Notes: generated by a model from the letters alone, not told the origin. 9,467 bases of DNA from an uncultured Clostridia bacterium (GCA_944388825.1 CALXKG010000064.1:1-9467), one strand, 5' to 3'. Shown: positions 1 through 6,609, counted from the first letter of the stretch. A program made the numbers and translations.

Positions 1-2
1 AG

Positions 3-797
3 GAGCGGCCCCAGCCCATCCGCTGGAACTACGAAGAACTGAAGGCGGGGCTGACCGAGGCCCTCGCCGCCTACAAAGGGCGGGTCTATACGGCCGAGAA
101 TATCGGCGCAGCGAAAAAGGACCGGGCGGCGCTTAATAAACTGGCGTCTGCGCTCTCGGACAAGCGGAAGGAGCTGAAGGCCCGCTGCCTGGAGCCGTAC
201 CAGCTTTTTGAGCAGCAGACGGGCGAGCTGATCGCCCTCATCAAGGAGCAGTCAGACGCGATCGACGTCCAGGTCAAGGCCTACGAGTCCGACCGGGCGG
301 ATAAGAAGCGGGAAGAGATCGAATCGTTTTACCGGGAAAAGTTCCCGGACCTTGTGGGGCTGATCCCCTACCGGCAGATCCACAATCCCCGGTGGCTGAA
401 TGTCACCTATGAGATGAAGAAGATCCAGATGGAGCTTGAGGAGCGGATGGGGCAGGTCCGGCAGGACCTTAAAACGGTGGAGGCGCTGGAAACCCCCTTC
501 CGCGCCCAGATTGAGGCGAAGTTCCTCGAAACCCTCTCCCTCGGCCAGGCGATGGCCGAAAAGGTGCGGCTGGAGGAATCGGAGCGGAAGATGGCGGATT
601 ACCGGGCGGAGCAACAGGAAATGCTGCCGCAGTCCGAACCTGGACCGTCCGTTCCCGTTCAGCTGCCGGATGAAACTACAAAACATGAAGAACCGCTCTA
701 CACCGTCGATTTCCGGGTGACCGGGACGAAGGGCCAGTTGAAAGCGCTCCAGCGTTTTCTCAAGGAAAATCAGATTGCATATGGAAAGGTTGTGTGA
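3..797 (+). CDS. DUF1351 phage protein (5' end cut off by the window edge)
   Basis: An open frame enters from the left edge and ends at TGA 795-797, giving 264 visible residues. The visible N-terminus (WNYEELKAGLTEALAAYKG, then AAKKDRAALNKLASALSDKR) matches the DUF1351 family of Firmicute phages. Because this motif lies near the start of family members, probably only some 10-40 residues are missing. Most of the protein is charged, heptad-like helix (about residues 30-125 and 150-205 of the visible part), so a coiled coil is likely. A short C-terminal domain (VDFRVTGTKGQLKALQRFLKEN) follows a proline-rich linker. No nuclease or ATPase motif is visible and the biochemical role is unknown. In phage genomes this family sits next to single-strand annealing proteins. 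Here the stop is 3 nt from the start of the bet-like gene, which suggests coupled translation. The family call is fairly secure; function is not assigned. Confidence 0.85.
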   Translation, partial: ERPQPIRWNYEELKAGLTEALAAYKGRVYTAENIGAAKKDRAALNKLASALSDKRKELKARCLEPYQLFEQQTGELIALIKEQSDAIDVQVKAYESDRADKKREEIESFYREKFPDLVGLIPYRQIHNPRWLNVTYEMKKIQMELEERMGQVRQDLKTVEALETPFRAQIEAKFLETLSLGQAMAEKVRLEESERKMADYRAEQQEMLPQSEPGPSVPVQLPDETTKHEEPLYTVDFRVTGTKGQLKALQRFLKENQIAYGKVV

Positions 798-800
798 CAG

Positions 801-1586
801 ATGACAGTTGGAAATACATTGCAGAAATCACCGGTGCGGGACAAGGCGATCTCGTTCGAGGTGGGTGGGCAGGAGGTAAAGCTCTCCCCGTCGATCGTCA
901 AAAACTACCTGGTGAGCGGGAACGGGAACGTCACCGACCAGGAAGTCGTGATGTTTTTAAACCTCTGCAAATTTAACCGCTTAAACCCGTTTTTGCGGGA
1001 GGCCTATCTCATCAAATACGGTTCTTCCCCGGCGACGATGGTGGTCGGCAAGGACGCGATCTTAAAGCGGGCGATGCGCAACCCGCGGTACAGCGGCTTC
1101 CAGGCGGGGGTCTATGTCGTCCGGCAGGACGGGGCGCTGGAGGAGCGGACAGGGGCGCTCCTCCTCCCCGGCGAGACGCTCTGCGGCGGCTGGGCAAAGG
1201 TGATGGTCAAGGGATTCGACTGCCCGGTCGAGGCGGCGGTCTCGTTTGAAGAGTACTGCCAGCGGAAAGACGGCAAGGCCACCTCCAACTGGGCTATAAG
1301 GCCCGGGACGATGATCCGCAAGGTCGCGCTGGTGCAGGCGCTGCGGGAGGCGTTTCCGGAAGACCTTTCGGACATGTATGCCGCCGAAGAGATGGGGATG
1401 GACGAGCAGGCGCTGAGCCACAACCCGGTAGTGCTTTCTCCGGAACCCACTCCCGCGCCGGCCCTGCCCGTCCGGGAAGTACCGGCGGCGCAGCAGCCTG
1501 CACAGCCCGCCCGGGCGGAAACGCCGGCGCAGCCGCCCGAGCCGCCGGAAGAGGAAGACCCCTTCGATTTCTTCGACGGGGAATAA
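801..1586 (+). CDS. bet: Phage recombination protein Bet / RecT-type single-strand annealing protein
   Basis: This 261-residue protein resembles lambda Beta-family annealing proteins, which coat ssDNA and anneal complementary strands in phage recombination. Visible family blocks are FLNLCKFNRLNPFLREAYLI (about 52-71), TMVVGKDAILKRA (79-91), and W164...MIRKVALVQALREAFPEDLSDMYAAEE (171-197). These correspond to the conserved core of Bet proteins. The last 50 or so residues form a low-complexity Pro/Ala/Glu linker ending in EEEDPFDFFDGE (250-261), an acidic-aromatic tip like that of SSB proteins. The start ATG 801 lies 3 nt after the DUF1351 stop. Its ribosome site is modest (GGAAAGG at 783-789, inside the upstream gene), so it is probably translated by coupling. 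No exonuclease partner gene is visible in the window. Confidence 0.9.
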   Translation: MTVGNTLQKSPVRDKAISFEVGGQEVKLSPSIVKNYLVSGNGNVTDQEVVMFLNLCKFNRLNPFLREAYLIKYGSSPATMVVGKDAILKRAMRNPRYSGFQAGVYVVRQDGALEERTGALLLPGETLCGGWAKVMVKGFDCPVEAAVSFEEYCQRKDGKATSNWAIRPGTMIRKVALVQALREAFPEDLSDMYAAEEMGMDEQALSHNPVVLSPEPTPAPALPVREVPAAQQPAQPARAETPAQPPEPPEEEDPFDFFDGE

Positions 1587-1607
1587 CAGGGGAAAGGGGG
1601 CCGCCGG

Positions 1608-2648
1608 ATGGCCAGACCGCGCAAAGCGGGGCTTTCGTACTTTCCTCTGGATGTGGATATATTTGACGCCGATTATAAGATCATCGACCTGCTCGAACGC
1701 TTCGGCCCAAAGGGGTTTGCGGTGTACATCGCCGTCCTGTGTATGGTCTACCGGGAGGGATACTGCCTCGAAATCCCGATGCGGAGCTTGCAGGCGCAGC
1801 TGGGGAAGATGATCGGCAACCGCTGGTTGACGGATAAAGCGCTTGTCCCGGACGTAATCAGCTTCTGCGGGGAATTGGGGCTCTTTGACGCGGGCCTCCT
1901 GCAGCAGGGCGTGATTACGTCGGCCGGCATCCAGCGGCGCTATCGGGAAGCGACAAAGCGCAGCAAAACGAGGATCGAAAAATACCGGCTTCTGGAGGCG
2001 GAAACCCCGGAGGCCGGCGAAAGCGCAGCCGAAAAAAACGTTTCTGAAACAAAAAACGGGGTTTCCGCGGCAGAAACCCCCATTTCTGACGCAGAAACGC
2101 CCCAAAGAAAAGTAAAGGAAAGAAAAGAAAACCAAAGTAAAGAAAATAAGAGAAAAGAAAATTCTCTCCCCCCGGGGAGAGAAGAGGAAACGCCGCCGCA
2201 ATTTTGCGGCGGATCCCCCCCGCCCCCGGAAGAGAGAGAAGGTGCGCCATCTGTTTATCAGCTTTACGGCCGGTTCCGGAATGTGCGGCTGACACCGGAC
2301 GAGTACCGGGCGCTGGCGGCGGAAACGGGGGAGGCGGACGCCCTCATCGACAAGCTGTCGGCCCATATGGCCGCCACCGGCAGGCAGTACCGGAACCACT
2401 TTGCCCGGCTGCTCCAATGGGATATGGAAGACCGGGCGAAGGGGAAGGGAAAACCGAAAAACGGGCCGAACAATGGGCCGAACAATGGGCCGAACAATGG
2501 GTTCGGGGGGCCGAGCTTCGACCTGGAGGCATTCCAGAACCAGGGGTTCGACCTGCCCGACCTGCCCAGTCCGCCCGGCTGCGATATCCGGGGAATGGAA
2601 CAGGCCGGGTTCGGCCTGCCCGACCTGCCGGAGCTGCCGCGCGTTTGA
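1608..2648 (+). CDS. Phage replication protein with Lin1244/Lin1753 (DUF4373) N-terminal domain and DnaD-like C-terminal segment
   Basis: A 346-residue protein. Residues about 7-115 (AGLSYFPLDVDIFDADYKII, GFAVYIAVLCMVYREGY, ISFCGELGLFDAGLL, then a basic helix RRYREATKRSKTR) match the Lin1244/Lin1753 N-terminal domain, a winged-helix-like module of phage replication initiators. A long charged linker follows (130-215): three AETP repeats and a Lys/Glu/Asn run. Residues about 217-275 (VYQLYGRFRNVRLTPDEY ... RQYRNHFARLLQWDMED) resemble the C-terminal helical segment of DnaD-like primosome proteins. The tail has three GPNN units (287-298) and a twofold GF(D/G)LPDLP motif (313-320, 334-341). AAAGGGGG at 1593-1600 is 7 nt from ATG 1608. 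By analogy it binds a phage origin and loads a helicase; this role is inferred. The linker-coding DNA itself looks like an origin (see 1997-2212). Confidence 0.85.
   Translation: MARPRKAGLSYFPLDVDIFDADYKIIDLLERFGPKGFAVYIAVLCMVYREGYCLEIPMRSLQAQLGKMIGNRWLTDKALVPDVISFCGELGLFDAGLLQQGVITSAGIQRRYREATKRSKTRIEKYRLLEAETPEAGESAAEKNVSETKNGVSAAETPISDAETPQRKVKERKENQSKENKRKENSLPPGREEETPPQFCGGSPPPPEEREGAPSVYQLYGRFRNVRLTPDEYRALAAETGEADALIDKLSAHMAATGRQYRNHFARLLQWDMEDRAKGKGKPKNGPNNGPNNGPNNGFGGPSFDLEAFQNQGFDLPDLPSPPGCDIRGMEQAGFGLPDLPELPRV
1997..2212. other. Candidate intragenic phage replication origin
   Basis: Within the linker-coding part of the replication gene are GAAACCCC-type repeats: + strand at 1997-2008 and 2069-2080, an inverted copy at 2058-2069, and a variant GAAACGCCCC at 2094-2103. 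TTTCTGA occurs at 2041-2047 and 2083-2089. Directly downstream, 2104-2163 is 42 A, 11 G, 5 T and 2 C (about 22% GC, 53 of 60 purines) in otherwise very GC-rich DNA. Two perfect inverted repeats follow: 2162-2171/2174-2183 (TTCTCTCCCC with GGGGAGAGAA) and 2193-2200/2205-2212 (CCGCCGCA with TGCGGCGG). Iterons, then an AT-rich purine block, inside the initiator gene is the arrangement of the lambda origin in gene O. The repeats also encode AETP and Lys-rich protein segments, so a purely protein-level cause is possible. Confidence 0.45.
2463..2498 (+). repeat. Three perfect 12-bp tandem repeats (GGGCCGAACAAT)
   Basis: The unit GGGCCGAACAAT occurs three times head to tail at 2463-2474, 2475-2486 and 2487-2498. 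It encodes GPNN x3 in the tail of the phage replication protein. The unit is four codons, so copy-number change by slippage would keep the frame and only alter linker length. Confidence 0.95.
2544..2629 (+). repeat. Duplicated 23-bp segment encoding GFxLPDLP
   Basis: Bases 2544-2566 and 2607-2629 are identical at 22 of 23 positions and are 63 bp (21 codons) apart. They encode GFDLPDL and GFGLPDL. The surrounding codons align as two diverged 21-residue units at the C-terminus of the replication protein, so this is probably an old tandem duplication of a short peptide motif. Confidence 0.85.
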
Positions 2649-2672
2649 GATCCCCGGACAGGGTTTATGCTG

Positions 2673-2722
2673 CCCGGCAGGGGCCGGGAGCCTGAAGCGG
2701 CGGACGCCTTTGTCCGGCGGCT
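2673..2722. terminator. Weak hairpins between convergent genes
   Basis: The 84 bp between the stops of the phage replication gene and cca contain a perfect 6-bp stem with 4-nt loop (CCCGGC 2673-2678, GCCGGG 2683-2688). A second, interrupted stem follows at about 2697-2722 (CGGAC 2701-2705 with GTCCG 2712-2716, flanked by AAGC and GCTT). Neither strand has a T-tract after the stems, so intrinsic termination is doubtful. Nothing else is recognisable in this gap; no tRNA or att-like repeat is visible. Confidence 0.25.
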
Positions 2723-2732
2723 TATCCATATC

Positions 2733-4079
2733 CTACAGCCGCTTCATCCGCCTGACCGCCTCCAGCAGCGCTTCCCGCTGGTTGGGGTAGTCGCCCCGGG
2801 AGGCCCCGGCCGTCAGCCGGCGCAGCGCGGCGCCGATCTCCGGGCCTTTCAGCCCGATGCCCAGAAGGTCGCGCCCGTTTACCGCCAGTTCCGCCGGGGT
2901 GAGGGGCGGCCCTTCGGCCAGCAGGCTGACGGCCGCCTGTTCCAGCCGGTCCAGCTCCGGCCAGCGGTCGGAATATTCCCGGTTCTGGGCCGCGTTGTCC
3001 GCCCGCTTGACCGCAAGGAGGCGGAAAAACTGCTCTTTCCCGAGGGTGCGCAGCCAGAAGGCCAGGTGCGCCCGGCCGGCGGGGATGGGGGCGTCGTGCC
3101 AGCGGATCAGCTGCACCACCTTTTTCCGCTCCGCCTTCGGCATCGTCAGCCGGGTGAGGATCTCCTCCGCCATCGCGGCCGACAGGGCGGCGTGCCCCTT
3201 GAAGTGGGCGCGCCCGTCCTCGTCCGGGACAAACCGGCCGGGTTTGCCGATGTCGTGCAGCAGGAGCGCCCACCGCACCGCCGCCGCCGGCGGGGCGGCC
3301 CCGACCGCGCAGGCGGTGTGCCCCCAGACGTCGTAGAGATGGTAGGGGGTGTTCTGCGGGAAGCCCGCCATCGGGGCCAGTTCCGGGACGGCGGCGGCGA
3401 GCACCTCCGGGAATAGGCTGAGGGCCGCCCGGACCTCTTCGCCGCAGAGCATCCCGTCCAGCTCCGCGTAGACCCGTTCCCGCGAGATCCGCCCCAGCAT
3501 CGGGCAGCAGGCGCGGAAGGCAGCGGCCGTCGCCTTTTCGGGGACAAGGCCCAGGCGGGCGTAAAACCGCAGCCCCCGCAGGATCCGCAGCGGGTCCTCC
3601 CGCATCCGCTCCATCGGTTCCCCGACCGCCCGCAGCCGGCGCTCCCGGAGGTCGGAAAGGCCGTTGAAGGGGTCGTAAAAGCCGAGGACGGGATGGAGGG
3701 CCATCGCGTTGACGGTGAAGTCCCGGCGGGAAAGGTCCTCCCGGAGGCTGCCGGTAAACCGTACCCCGTCCGGATGGCGGAAGTCGGAATAGTCCCCCTC
3801 CACCCGGAAGGTGGTGATCTCCAGCGCCATCCCGCCGATGGTCAGCCCGACCGTCCCGTGCCGTTCCCCCTTGCGGTTGACGGGACAGCCGGGGAACAGG
3901 GCGAGCACCCGCTCCGGCGGGGCGGCGGTCGCCAGGTCCCAGTCGTGGGGCGGCGTCCCGAGCGCCGCGTCCCGGACGCAGCCCCCGACCGCCCAGCATT
4001 CATACCCCGCCCGTTCCAGCGTCCGGATCGCCTGCCGCACCGGCTCCGGCCAGCGGACGGCGGGCCTGCGGCGGGTCAC
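2733..4079 (-). CDS. cca: CCA tRNA nucleotidyltransferase (CCA-adding enzyme) with HD domain
   Basis: A 448-residue class II CCA-adding enzyme, which builds or repairs the 3' CCA end of tRNA from CTP and ATP. Visible motifs in order: GGCVRD (32-37); the metal-binding DxD in HDWDLAT (D46, D48); RRDFTVNAMA (118-127); and the nucleotide-selecting helix region EDPLRILRGLRF (161-172). A C-terminal HD-type domain follows (H254, HD 275-276 in LLLHDIGKP, HFKGH 292-296), which can carry phosphohydrolase activity in some bacterial relatives. Length is typical. The start is a GTG whose GTGA overlaps the ybaK stop. There is no purine-rich ribosome site upstream, so translation probably depends on coupling to ybaK. 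It is the last gene of a minus-strand operon and runs towards the phage module. Confidence 0.95.
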   Translation of the reverse strand: MTRRRPAVRWPEPVRQAIRTLERAGYECWAVGGCVRDAALGTPPHDWDLATAAPPERVLALFPGCPVNRKGERHGTVGLTIGGMALEITTFRVEGDYSDFRHPDGVRFTGSLREDLSRRDFTVNAMALHPVLGFYDPFNGLSDLRERRLRAVGEPMERMREDPLRILRGLRFYARLGLVPEKATAAAFRACCPMLGRISRERVYAELDGMLCGEEVRAALSLFPEVLAAAVPELAPMAGFPQNTPYHLYDVWGHTACAVGAAPPAAAVRWALLLHDIGKPGRFVPDEDGRAHFKGHAALSAAMAEEILTRLTMPKAERKKVVQLIRWHDAPIPAGRAHLAFWLRTLGKEQFFRLLAVKRADNAAQNREYSDRWPELDRLEQAAVSLLAEGPPLTPAELAVNGRDLLGIGLKGPEIGAALRRLTAGASRGDYPNQREALLEAVRRMKRL

Positions 4080-4561
4080 AGGGTGAGCGGGGCGAAGACC
4101 CCGCCGACGCAGCGGGCCAGGTCCCCGGGGGCCAGCTCCACCTGCGCGCCGATCCGCCCGGCGCTGACGGCGATCGTCCGCATCCCCTGCGCCGACAGGT
4201 CGATGTAGGTGGGGTAGAGCTTTTTCATCCCCACCGGCGAACAGCCGCCCCGGACATAGCCGGTGATGTGGGTCAGCTCGGCGGCGTGCACCATCGAGAC
4301 GGCCTTTTCCCCGGCGGCCCGGGCGGCGGCTTTCAGGTCCAGCTCCTTCCCGACCGGGATGACGAAGATGAAAAAGCGGACCGGCCCGCTCCCCCGGGTG
4401 ACCAGGGTCTTGAAAACCGTTTCCGGCGGGAGGCCGGTCAGCCGGGCGACGGTCTCGCCGTCTACCGGCTTGCCTTCATGCGGGTAAAAGTGGGGGGTAT
4501 AGGGGATCTTCGCCTGGTCCAAAAGCCGCATGACGTTTGTCCTGTAATGTTTTTTTGCCAA
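4076..4561 (-). CDS. ybaK: Cys-tRNA(Pro) deacylase, YbaK/EbsC family
   Basis: A 161-residue protein of the YbaK/ProX editing family, which hydrolyses Cys mischarged onto tRNA(Pro). Length is typical of free-standing YbaK. Family hallmarks are visible: HFYPHEG near 24-30, the conserved lysine in ETVFKTLV (K51), VPxGKELDLKAAA-like block (PVGKELDLKAAA 69-80), and the glycine-rich GGCSPVGMKK loop (105-114). The start is TTG at 4561: an in-frame TGA lies two codons upstream, and AGAGG (minus strand, at 4575-4571) sits 9 nt before it. No ATG is available before residue 11. It follows the HAD gene by 36 nt and overlaps cca by 4 nt, placing two tRNA-quality genes in one operon. Confidence 0.93.
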   Translation of the reverse strand: MAKKHYRTNVMRLLDQAKIPYTPHFYPHEGKPVDGETVARLTGLPPETVFKTLVTRGSGPVRFFIFVIPVGKELDLKAAARAAGEKAVSMVHAAELTHITGYVRGGCSPVGMKKLYPTYIDLSAQGMRTIAVSAGRIGAQVELAPGDLARCVGGVFAPLTL

Positions 4562-4597
4562 TGGTCACAGCCTCTTTCTTCCTGGTCCCGTCCCAGT

Positions 4598-5443
4598 TTA
4601 ATCGCACAGCCCGTGCTTTTTCATCGCAAGGTAGATGCCGTCCTGCCCGGCGTCCGCCGTCACCTCGTCCGCGATCGCCTTCAGGCCCTCTTTGGCGTTG
4701 CCCATCGCGATGCCGTGGGCGACATACCGGATCATCCGCGCGTCGTTCATCCCGTCGCCGAAGGCGTAGGTGTTTTCCCGGGGGATGCCGAGGTGCCGGA
4801 TCAGCCGGCCGATCGCGTAGGCCTTGTCCGAATCGGGCGCGGTCAGTTCCCCCGAGTTTTCGCCGAAGGCGGGGACGGTGTGGCGGATGATGGTGAACCT
4901 TTCCCCGAAGACCCGCTCGATCTCTTCCCAGGGGACCTCCGGGTTTTCCAGGAAGGAGGCCTTGTTATAGGGGACGGGGGAGGCGGGGATGGGGCGGATC
5001 TGGTCGATAAAGTCGCTGCCCGCCTCCTTGCGCCTGCGGGCGGCGGGGTCGTGCTCCCAGTCGCCGTAGAGCATCCGCTCCAGCCGGGGGACGAGGCCGG
5101 TGCTGCCGAACAGCCCCTCGTTGCTCTCCAGGTAGTAGTCAAAGCCGCGGCTGTCGAAATAATCCCGCAGCAGCCGCAGCGATTCCCCGCCGATCACATG
5201 GTGGTAGAGCATTTCCGTTCCGATCTGCACATAGCTGCCCCCGGCGCCGATCACCCCGTCGAACCCGACGTCCAGGATAAACGGGTAGATCTCGGCGGCG
5301 CTGCGGCCGGTGCAGAGGTAGCAGAGGTGGCCCTTTGCCCGGGCGGAACGGATGGCGCGGACCGCCGAATCGGGGATCTGTTCCCGCGGGCCGCCGGTCA
5401 CCAGCGTCCCGTCGACATCGAAGAAGATGATGCTTTTTTCCAT
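4598..5443 (-). CDS. HAD-superfamily hydrolase, Cof/YidA type
   Basis: A 281-residue Cof-type HAD phosphatase, a cytosolic Mg-dependent hydrolase of phosphorylated small molecules; the substrate cannot be told from sequence. Motif I is FFDVDGTLV with nucleophile D9 and acid/base D11. Motif II is the Thr in LCTGRS (about 45). Motif III is K207 in DSDKAYAI, and motif IV is FGDGMND (228-234). The large insert between motifs II and III is the C2 cap of this subfamily. The start chosen is ATG 5443, because AAGGAG lies 8 nt upstream on the minus strand. An in-frame ATG 33 nt further up lacks a site and adds residues foreign to the family. It is the first gene of the operon with ybaK and cca. No good promoter was found upstream. 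Confidence 0.92.
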   Translation of the reverse strand: MEKSIIFFDVDGTLVTGGPREQIPDSAVRAIRSARAKGHLCYLCTGRSAAEIYPFILDVGFDGVIGAGGSYVQIGTEMLYHHVIGGESLRLLRDYFDSRGFDYYLESNEGLFGSTGLVPRLERMLYGDWEHDPAARRRKEAGSDFIDQIRPIPASPVPYNKASFLENPEVPWEEIERVFGERFTIIRHTVPAFGENSGELTAPDSDKAYAIGRLIRHLGIPRENTYAFGDGMNDARMIRYVAHGIAMGNAKEGLKAIADEVTADAGQDGIYLAMKKHGLCD

Positions 5444-5463
5444 TTTGTTTTCTCCTTTTTGAC

Positions 5464-5476
5464 ATGCAGCCTGCAT
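5464..5476. promoter_or_regulatory. Small palindrome in the HAD-gene leader (possible operator)
   Basis: ATGCAG-C-CTGCAT is a perfect 6-bp inverted repeat with a single central base, 20 bp upstream of the HAD start codon and about 80 bp from the divergent phospholipase promoter. It is short enough to arise by chance; its place in a divergent regulatory gap is the only reason to list it. Confidence 0.25.
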
Positions 5477-5534
5477 CCGCCCGGCATAAAACGCCCCGGT
5501 TTGCGTTCGTTAACCCGCAATTCACAAAATCCGG

Positions 5535-5563
5535 TAGAAGCCGTCCGGAAACTGCCCTATAAT
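5535..5563 (+). promoter_or_regulatory. Probable sigma-A promoter of the phospholipase C-like gene
   Basis: A perfect TATAAT lies at 5558-5563, 34 bp before the start codon. The best -35 at 17 bp spacing is TAGAAG (5535-5540), only 3 of 6 matches, so the promoter may need an activator or rely on its -10. The 154-bp divergent gap holds no gene. Confidence 0.5.
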
Positions 5564-5597
5564 AGAAGGCAGAACCAGACGAAAGGAAGGGATCGGA

Positions 5598-6446
5598 ATG
5601 CCCGCGGCATATGCCCACTATGTATTTGGCGACCGGGTGCTCCCGCTGCTGCCGGAGCACCTGCAGGTGATGATCAACGGCGACCCCCGCTGCCGGGAGA
5701 TGTATAACCTCGGCGTACAGGGCCCGGACTTTTTCTACTTTTACCGGATCTACATCCCCTTCAACCCGGTGATCTCGACCGGCATCCGCCTCCACCACGA
5801 GAGCGCCGAGCCCTTTTTCCTGCGGGCGCGGCGTCTGCTGCGGCGGGAGTTCAGCGTCGAGCTGTATTCCTACCTTCTGGGTTTTATGACCCACTTCATG
5901 CTGGACTCCGCCTGCCACCCGTATATCCTTAAGCGGATGAAGCAGGCCCCCGCCACCCATCACGAGATCGAGAGCGAGTTTGACCGGATGCTGATGCTGG
6001 AGGACGCGAAAAACCCCTTCACCCACAACCCCGCCGCCTACTGCGACCCGTCCCTCGAAAACTGCCGGCTGATCGCCCGGCTGTTCCCGGAGACCGGCCC
6101 GGAAGCGGTGCGGGAGGGGATGCGGATGATGAAGGCGGCCAAAGGGCTGCTGCGGGCCAACTGGCTGCCCAAGCGGGTGGTGCTCTACAACCTGACAAAG
6201 CTGTTCCAGGTGCGGGGGATGATGCTGACCCGGGAGGTGCGCCCGGGCTGCGCCGCGAGCAACCGGGAACTGCGCCGGCTGTTCGACGAGGCCCTGCCCG
6301 AGACGGCGGCGCTGATCGAGGGGTACGACGGGCTGCTCTTTACCGGCAGGCCGCTGCCCGCCCGCTTCCGCCGCAATTATGAGACGCTGCGGCGGTTCCC
6401 GCCGGCGGGGAAAAAGCCCGCGCCCAAGGGAAAAGGCAAAGGGTAA
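5598..6446 (+). CDS. Zinc-dependent phospholipase C family protein
   Basis: A 282-residue member of the zinc-dependent phospholipase C/S1-P1 nuclease-like fold as found in many Clostridia. Likely metal ligands are visible: H7 (AYAHYVFGD), the QGPD loop (41-44), H66/H67 (RLHHES), GFMTHFMLDSACHPY (95-109; H99, D103, H107), and HHEIESEFDRML (121-132). There is no signal peptide, unlike secreted toxins such as alpha-toxin, so it is probably cytoplasmic and its natural substrate is unknown. The last 15 residues are a basic, Pro/Gly/Lys-rich tail (PPAGKKPAPKGKGKG). AAGGAAGG at 5583-5590 is 7 nt before ATG 5598. It appears to be transcribed alone. Family is well supported; enzymatic activity on phospholipids is not shown. 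Confidence 0.88.
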   Translation: MPAAYAHYVFGDRVLPLLPEHLQVMINGDPRCREMYNLGVQGPDFFYFYRIYIPFNPVISTGIRLHHESAEPFFLRARRLLRREFSVELYSYLLGFMTHFMLDSACHPYILKRMKQAPATHHEIESEFDRMLMLEDAKNPFTHNPAAYCDPSLENCRLIARLFPETGPEAVREGMRMMKAAKGLLRANWLPKRVVLYNLTKLFQVRGMMLTREVRPGCAASNRELRRLFDEALPETAALIEGYDGLLFTGRPLPARFRRNYETLRRFPPAGKKPAPKGKGKG

Positions 6447-6461
6447 ACGGGTACGCCCCCC

Positions 6462-6489
6462 GGGCCGGCGCGCCGCCGGTCCCTTCTGT
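6462..6489 (+). terminator. Possible terminator after the phospholipase C-like gene
   Basis: GGGCCGGC (6462-6469) can pair with GCCGGTCCC (6475-6483) around a 5-nt loop with one bulged T, 15 nt after the stop codon. The trailing TTCTGTT is a poor T-tract, so termination is possible but not strong. The rest of this 275-bp gap up to the next promoter shows no gene. Confidence 0.4.
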
Positions 6490-6609
6490 TCCAGTATACC
6501 AGATATAGATAGAAATGGCAAGGGAAAAGGGCGAAAAGTTGGGCGGTTTGGCGAAAGAGGGCGGCCGGCCCCGCCGGTGTAAAGGAATCCTGAATTTTCC
6601 CGCCGGGCG

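Noticed and set aside
2463..2498. Tandem repeats as a phase-variable on/off switch
   Set aside because: The unit is 12 bp, so slippage keeps the reading frame and cannot switch the gene off.
1062..2729. Very long minus-strand open frame (555 codons) opposite bet and the replication gene
   Set aside because: It is antisense to two recognisable phage proteins, has low-complexity Arg/Pro/Gly-rich translation and no family motif. GC-rich coding DNA often leaves the opposite strand open.
5441..5476. Upstream ATG (5476) as start of the HAD gene
   Set aside because: AAGGAG lies exactly 8 nt before ATG 5443, and motif I should be within about 10 residues of the start. The longer form would also place the ribosome site inside the coding region.
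5459..5491. Consensus TTGACA (5459-5464) with a palindrome before CATAAA, resembling a long-spacer MerR-type promoter
   Set aside because: The spacer would be 20 bp and the -10 match is poor. A perfect TATAAT closer to the gene (5558) is a better promoter, and no MerR gene is visible.
5139..6521. 460-codon minus-strand frame opposite the phospholipase C-like gene and running into the HAD gene
   Set aside because: It overlaps two well-supported genes, and its translation has no recognisable domain; its far end is an out-of-frame reading of the HAD gene.
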